Shown piece by piece: positions 60,637 to 64,000 of a DNA stretch of 64,000 nucleotides; the first letter of the stretch is position 1, and every line of letters starts with the position of its first letter. The notes under the pieces are model-generated. The model saw only the letters and a list, made by a program, of their open reading frames with translations. It had not been told where the DNA came from and made no database searches. The stretch is from CAG-390 sp964522215. Lineage in GTDB: Bacteria; Bacillota; Clostridia; Oscillospirales; CAG-272. The position numbers were made by a program, and so were the translations under genes. The stretch lies in NCBI GenBank assembly GCA_964522215.1, contig CAZFVR010000002.1, positions 62,001 to 126,000 of the forward strand, read 5' to 3'.

Positions 60637-61593
60637 TTGTATAGGATAGGCATTGACCTTGGCGGAACCAACATCGCCGTAGGACTTGTTGATGAAAATA
60701 TGAATATCGTTGAAAAGCAGAGCACTCCGACGCTTGCCGAGCGCGATCCGCTTTGCATAGTTGACGATATGGCCGCGCTCTGCCGCAAGGTGGCGGAGGC
60801 TCACGGCGTTTCGATGGGCGATGTGGAGTCGGTAGGCGTAGCCTCCCCCGGTATCGCCAACGACAGCAGCGGCCGTATAGAGTACGCAAACAATCTGCCG
60901 TTCAGGCAGTTCCCGCTTGCAGCTCTCTTGGCGGAAAGACTGGGTCAGGTCTCGGTACATCTTGCCAACGATGCCAATGCCGCCGCATGGGGCGAGGCCG
61001 TTGCGGGTGCTGCAAAGGGAACGAGCGATTCCGTTATGATCACCCTTGGCACGGGAGTCGGCGGTGGTGTTATCATCGACAACAGGATACTTACAGGCTT
61101 TAATAATGCCGGCGGCGAGCTTGGTCACATCGTTATCGCCGCAGGCGGCAGACCCTGCTCCTGCGGTCGTTACGGCTGTTGGGAGGCCTATAGCTCTGCC
61201 ACAGCCATGATTAATATGACCCGAGAAAAGCTTGAGGAGTGCCAAAAAAGCGGACGGCACACTCTTATCGAGGATATGGTGCGCGAGCGCGGCAAAATAT
61301 CCGGCCGCACGGCGTGCGATGCCATGCGCGCGGGTGACGAGGCGGCGGCAGAGGTCTTTCACGAGTATCTCCATTATCTCGCCTGCGGACTTGCCAACAT
61401 CATAAATATATTCCAGCCTGAGATAATCTCGCTGGGCGGCGGCATCTCAAACGAGGGCAACTTCCTGCTTGAGCCGCTGATCCCGCTCGTACGTGCCGAG
61501 CAGTACGGCGGCGGACTGGTCAGCATGACCGATATACGCATCGCACAGCTTGGCAATGATGCCGGCATCGTGGGAGCGGCAATGCTTAAATGA
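60637..61593 (+). CDS. ROK-family glucokinase
   Basis: About 318 residues. It probably phosphorylates glucose or a related hexose with ATP in the cytoplasm. The phosphate-binding loop GIDLGGTNIAVG is at residues 4-15. ANDANAAAWGEAVAG holds the catalytic Asp. ITLGTGVGGGVII is the second phosphate loop. The ROK zinc motif is GELGHI with CSCGRYGCWEAY near residues 172-183. The start is TTG 60637, because GGGAGG lies 6 bases before and the upstream frame covers the promoter. N-acetylmannosamine or allose kinase activity cannot be excluded. Confidence 0.92.
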   Translation: MYRIGIDLGGTNIAVGLVDENMNIVEKQSTPTLAERDPLCIVDDMAALCRKVAEAHGVSMGDVESVGVASPGIANDSSGRIEYANNLPFRQFPLAALLAERLGQVSVHLANDANAAAWGEAVAGAAKGTSDSVMITLGTGVGGGVIIDNRILTGFNNAGGELGHIVIAAGGRPCSCGRYGCWEAYSSATAMINMTREKLEECQKSGRHTLIEDMVRERGKISGRTACDAMRAGDEAAAEVFHEYLHYLACGLANIINIFQPEIISLGGGISNEGNFLLEPLIPLVRAEQYGGGLVSMTDIRIAQLGNDAGIVGAAMLK

Positions 61594-61602
61594 TCAAAAA
61601 TG

Positions 61603-61644
61603 ACAGAGCGATGGGTGCGCACCTTGGCGGACCTATCGCTCTGT
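61603..61644 (+). terminator. Hairpin between the ROK kinase and amidohydrolase genes
   Basis: A 10-bp perfect stem (61603-61612 with 61635-61644) and a 22-base loop. It lacks a T-tract, so it may be a weak terminator or a leader structure of the next gene. Confidence 0.5.
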
Positions 61645-61712
61645 GTGGCTTTAGGGCCGAATGCTTGATATCACTATTCTGCCGCCGCGTGCGGCAAAAA
61701 ACGGAGTTATCT

Positions 61713-63011
61713 ATGAAAAACACAAACAAAAGCACTTATGTATTAACAAACGGAGTGATCCTTGACGGTACTCGAAACATGGAGCCGCAGCGCGGTAAGG
61801 CGATATTGGTGCGCGACGGCAAAATTGCCGAGATCATGCCGAGCGAGCGTGTGCCGAGCGGCGCCGAGAGGGTGGATCTTGGCGGCAAGTATATAATGCC
61901 GGGTCTTATAAACATGCACGTTCACCTGGCGGGCAGTGGCAAGCCGCAAAAAAAGCAGCGCGACAACGCGCGGCTGGTGGATATGATAATGAGCACCGCT
62001 TTGACCCGCGCCGTGGCGTACAAGATGGTTGGCGGCTTTGCGATGACAGAACTTGCGAGCGGCGTTACCACCATCCGCACTGTCGGTGGACTGGGCGATT
62101 TCGATTCCCGCCTGCGTGATGATATTGCCGCCGGGCGTTGCCGCGGACCGCGCATACTTGCCGCAAATGAGGGCATATCCGTCCCGGGCGGACACATGGC
62201 GGGGTCGGTCGCGGTGGCGGCACACAATAATGAGGAGGCTCTGGCGCAGCTTGAGCGTGCGCGTGCCGAGGGCGTTGACCTTGTAAAGCTTATGGTGACC
62301 GGCGGTGTTTTGGATGCCAAGGAAAAGGGGACTCCGGGCGAGCTGAAGATGCCGCGGGAGATGATACGTGCCGTGTGCGATGCGGCGCACAAAATGGGCT
62401 ACCGCGTAGCGGCGCATGTTGAATCTGCCGAGGGCGTGCGCGCGGCGCTTGAGGGCGGCGTTGACTCTATCGAGCACGGAGCTAAGCCGGATGCCGAGAT
62501 GATCTCGCTCTTTAAAGAGCGCGGTGCGTTTTTGTGCACAACGCTATCCCCGGCGCTTCCTTACGCGCTGTTTGATAGGTCGATCTCAAGCGCCTCCGAG
62601 GTCGAGCAGTTCAACGGCAATATGGTGTTTGAGGGTATCATCGAATGCGCCCGCGCGGCACTTGAAAATGATATCCCGCTGGTGCTCGGCAACGATGTAG
62701 GTTGCCCTTGGATCACACAATATGATTTTTGGCGGGAGCTTTATTATTTCCATAAATTCGTGGGAGCGGAAAACTCCTTTGCCCTTTATACCGCAACATC
62801 GCGCAGTGCCGAGCTTGCGGGCATTGGGGATATTACCGGCAGTATAGCCCCGGGACTTGCGGCGGATATGATAGTTACCGCCGACGACCCGCTGGCCGAC
62901 CTTCGTGCACTCCGCCATGTTGATATGGTGATAGCACGCGGGGAGATAATGGCCGACCCCAAATTTAAACGCCGCAAAAATGTTGAGGCGGAGCTTGATA
63001 AGTTCCTTTAA
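61713..63011 (+). CDS. Amidohydrolase family protein (imidazolonepropionase/prolidase-like)
   Basis: 432-residue metal-dependent hydrolase. The beta-sandwich start is YVLTNGVILDGTRNMEPQRG. The barrel has the HxH metal site INMHVHLAGSG near residues 66-76 and the bridging-Lys candidate VDLVKLMVTGG. Two His lie in RVAAHVES and DSIEHGAKPD. The catalytic Asp is in LVLGNDVG. The C-terminal APGLAADMIVTADDPLADL is typical of the family. Relatives include Xaa-Pro dipeptidase-like and carboxypeptidase-like enzymes of subtype III; the substrate is unknown. ATG 61713 has CGGAG 6 bases before. It is co-directional with the ROK kinase. Confidence 0.88.
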   Translation: MKNTNKSTYVLTNGVILDGTRNMEPQRGKAILVRDGKIAEIMPSERVPSGAERVDLGGKYIMPGLINMHVHLAGSGKPQKKQRDNARLVDMIMSTALTRAVAYKMVGGFAMTELASGVTTIRTVGGLGDFDSRLRDDIAAGRCRGPRILAANEGISVPGGHMAGSVAVAAHNNEEALAQLERARAEGVDLVKLMVTGGVLDAKEKGTPGELKMPREMIRAVCDAAHKMGYRVAAHVESAEGVRAALEGGVDSIEHGAKPDAEMISLFKERGAFLCTTLSPALPYALFDRSISSASEVEQFNGNMVFEGIIECARAALENDIPLVLGNDVGCPWITQYDFWRELYYFHKFVGAENSFALYTATSRSAELAGIGDITGSIAPGLAADMIVTADDPLADLRALRHVDMVIARGEIMADPKFKRRKNVEAELDKFL

Positions 63012-63038
63012 TGCTTGCATCATCCAAAATATAACACG

Positions 63039-63076
63039 ACCCGCCCCGTGCAGACCATCGCCTGCGCGGGGCGGGT
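63039..63076 (+). terminator. Terminator after the amidohydrolase gene
   Basis: A GC-rich stem (ACCCGCCCCG with CGGGGCGGGT plus inner pairs); the downstream tail is not T-rich. Confidence 0.55.
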
Positions 63077-63133
63077 GTGATCGATAAAGGAAGAGATCAT
63101 ATCCATATGCCGCCGCTGTCAAGCCCGCGTGGC

Positions 63134-63162
63134 TTGAAATTTTGATCATTGTGTGATATAAT
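63134..63162 (+). promoter_or_regulatory. Promoter of the two-component system
   Basis: TTGAAA (63134-63139), 17 bases, TATAAT (63157-63162). The leader of about 120 nt has a GC-rich hairpin around 63185-63201. Confidence 0.75.
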
Positions 63163-63291
63163 TTTAACGAACAAACTCAGCTGCGCCCCTCACGGGCGCG
63201 ATCATTTTAGCTGTAATTAAGGTTCGTGGTGTATTATTTATCCTGACGATGCCCGTCGGCTTTGGGATCGGTCGGGTTAGGAGGGGAGACT

Positions 63292-63990
63292 ATGAAGCTT
63301 TTACTTGCCGAGGATGAGCGTGCGCTCTCCGATGCATTGGCGGCGATACTCAAGCACAACGGCTACAGTGTTGATGCCGTTTACAATGGCGAGGAGGCAC
63401 TGGAGTATCTCGCCTGCGGAGAGTATGACGGCGTGATACTTGATATAATGATGCCGCGCGTGGACGGCATTGAGGTCCTGCGTAGGATACGCGCGGCGGG
63501 TAATGCCGTTCCTGTTTTGATGCTCACCGCCAAGAGTGATATCGATGACAGGGTAAAGGGGCTGGATAGCGGCGCTGATGATTACCTTACAAAGCCCTTT
63601 GCTACTCGCGAGCTGTTGGCGCGACTGCGTGCCATCACTCGCCGCAGTGGCGGGCGAGCCGAAAATATCCTAAAGGTGGGGGATCTAACCCTTGATTGCT
63701 CACAGTTTGCGCTTTGCTGTGCGGGCGGCAAGCTTTCGCTGACCGCAAAGGAGTTTGGCATTATGGAGCTGCTTATGCGCTCACCGGGGTGCGTTATCTC
63801 GGCGGAGCGGATAATGGACGGCATTTGGGGCAGTGACAGCGATGCCGAGATCAGCGTGGTGTGGACGTATCTATCCTACCTGCGCAAAAAGTTAAAGCTT
63901 TTGGGGTCGCGTGCAAGCATTCGCGTGGTGCGCAATATCGGCTACACGCTGGACTGCGGCCCTGACGGCAGGGAGGATCAAAATGTGTAG
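63292..63990 (+). CDS. OmpR/PhoB-family response regulator
   Basis: 232-residue DNA-binding regulator. The receiver domain has the acidic pair in LLLAEDERALSD, the phospho-acceptor Asp51 in VILDIMMPRVDG, the Thr in LMLTAKSD and the Lys in DDYLTKPFATRELL. The C-terminal winged helix has LTAKEFGIMELLMRSPGCVI and ISVVWTYLSYLRKKLKLLGS. ATG 63292 is preceded by AGGAGGGG. The end overlaps the next start by eight bases, as is common for regulator-sensor pairs. The signal is unknown. Confidence 0.95.
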   Translation: MKLLLAEDERALSDALAAILKHNGYSVDAVYNGEEALEYLACGEYDGVILDIMMPRVDGIEVLRRIRAAGNAVPVLMLTAKSDIDDRVKGLDSGADDYLTKPFATRELLARLRAITRRSGGRAENILKVGDLTLDCSQFALCCAGGKLSLTAKEFGIMELLMRSPGCVISAERIMDGIWGSDSDAEISVVWTYLSYLRKKLKLLGSRASIRVVRNIGYTLDCGPDGREDQNV

Positions 63991-64000
63991 GCGCAGGTTG
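63983..64000 (+). CDS. Start of the next gene, probably the sensor histidine kinase (partial)
   Basis: ATG 63983 with AGGGAGG 7 bases before begins MCRRRL and runs off the window end. The overlap with the response regulator is the only basis for calling it a sensor kinase. Confidence 0.5.

Overview
The window reads as a chromosomal piece of an anaerobic Gram-positive bacterium of the Bacillota, most likely class Clostridia and probably an uncultured gut-type lineage. This is an inference from several signs: strong AGGAGG ribosome sites, -35/-10 promoters with 17-base spacers, a T-box leader, a CIRCE operator before groESL, zinc-type S14, L24 and S4, a type III glutamine synthetase, a GTP-type PEP carboxykinase and a surface protein with a PSTGD-type tail. 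A run of 100 Ns at 60181-60280 shows that this is a scaffolded draft assembly, so single-base errors must be kept in mind.

Layout. 0.3-3.4 kb: an FtsX-type ABC exporter pair (minus). 3.7-5.5 kb: pckG. 5.6-7.8 kb: a patch of small, damaged genes, comprising a lipoprotein gene with two frame disruptions, a small membrane protein behind a 33-codon upstream ORF, and an acetyltransferase with an in-frame stop. 8-9.9 kb: a DUF4298-flavodoxin fusion, nrdR and a small DUF6514-like gene. 10.8-15.7 kb: a T-box leader, pheS, a YitT-family membrane gene, then pheT. 15.8-20.5 kb: glnN (minus), divergent from an ANTAR-domain regulator followed by guaA, which forms a nitrogen/glutamine locus. 20.5-23.9 kb: an island-like stretch ending in a second, glutaminase-less GuaA. 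It includes a membrane-flavodoxin fusion and an Xre regulator with two copies of an 18-bp palindromic operator at its own promoter. 24-34 kb: an anchored endonuclease/exonuclease/phosphatase protein, a thioredoxin overlapping an FTR-like catalytic subunit, a nucleoside hydrolase, a GH20 hexosaminidase, a 1205-residue PHP (CehA/McbA-like) protein and manA.

34-54 kb is mostly translation machinery. rplJL lies on the minus strand behind an L10-type leader with a terminator hairpin. Then comes the full S10-spc-alpha cluster on the plus strand, from rpsJ through secY, adk, map, infA and rpoA to rplQ. Order is conventional, but there are unusual gaps, above all 255 nt between rpsN and rpsH that contain a long-range inverted repeat. 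S3 carries a 71-residue Arg/Gly/Asn-rich tail. 54-64 kb: hisS, an AGCS symporter (minus), groESL, a repeat-bearing surface protein interrupted by the gap, a ROK sugar kinase, an amidohydrolase, an OmpR-type response regulator and the first codons of its probable sensor kinase.

The most interesting points are the glnN/ANTAR/guaA locus, the duplicated GuaA with matching gene ends, the Trx-FTR pair, the large PHP protein without a signal peptide, the structured gap inside the spc operon, and a recurring pattern of homopolymer runs one base short that break genes.
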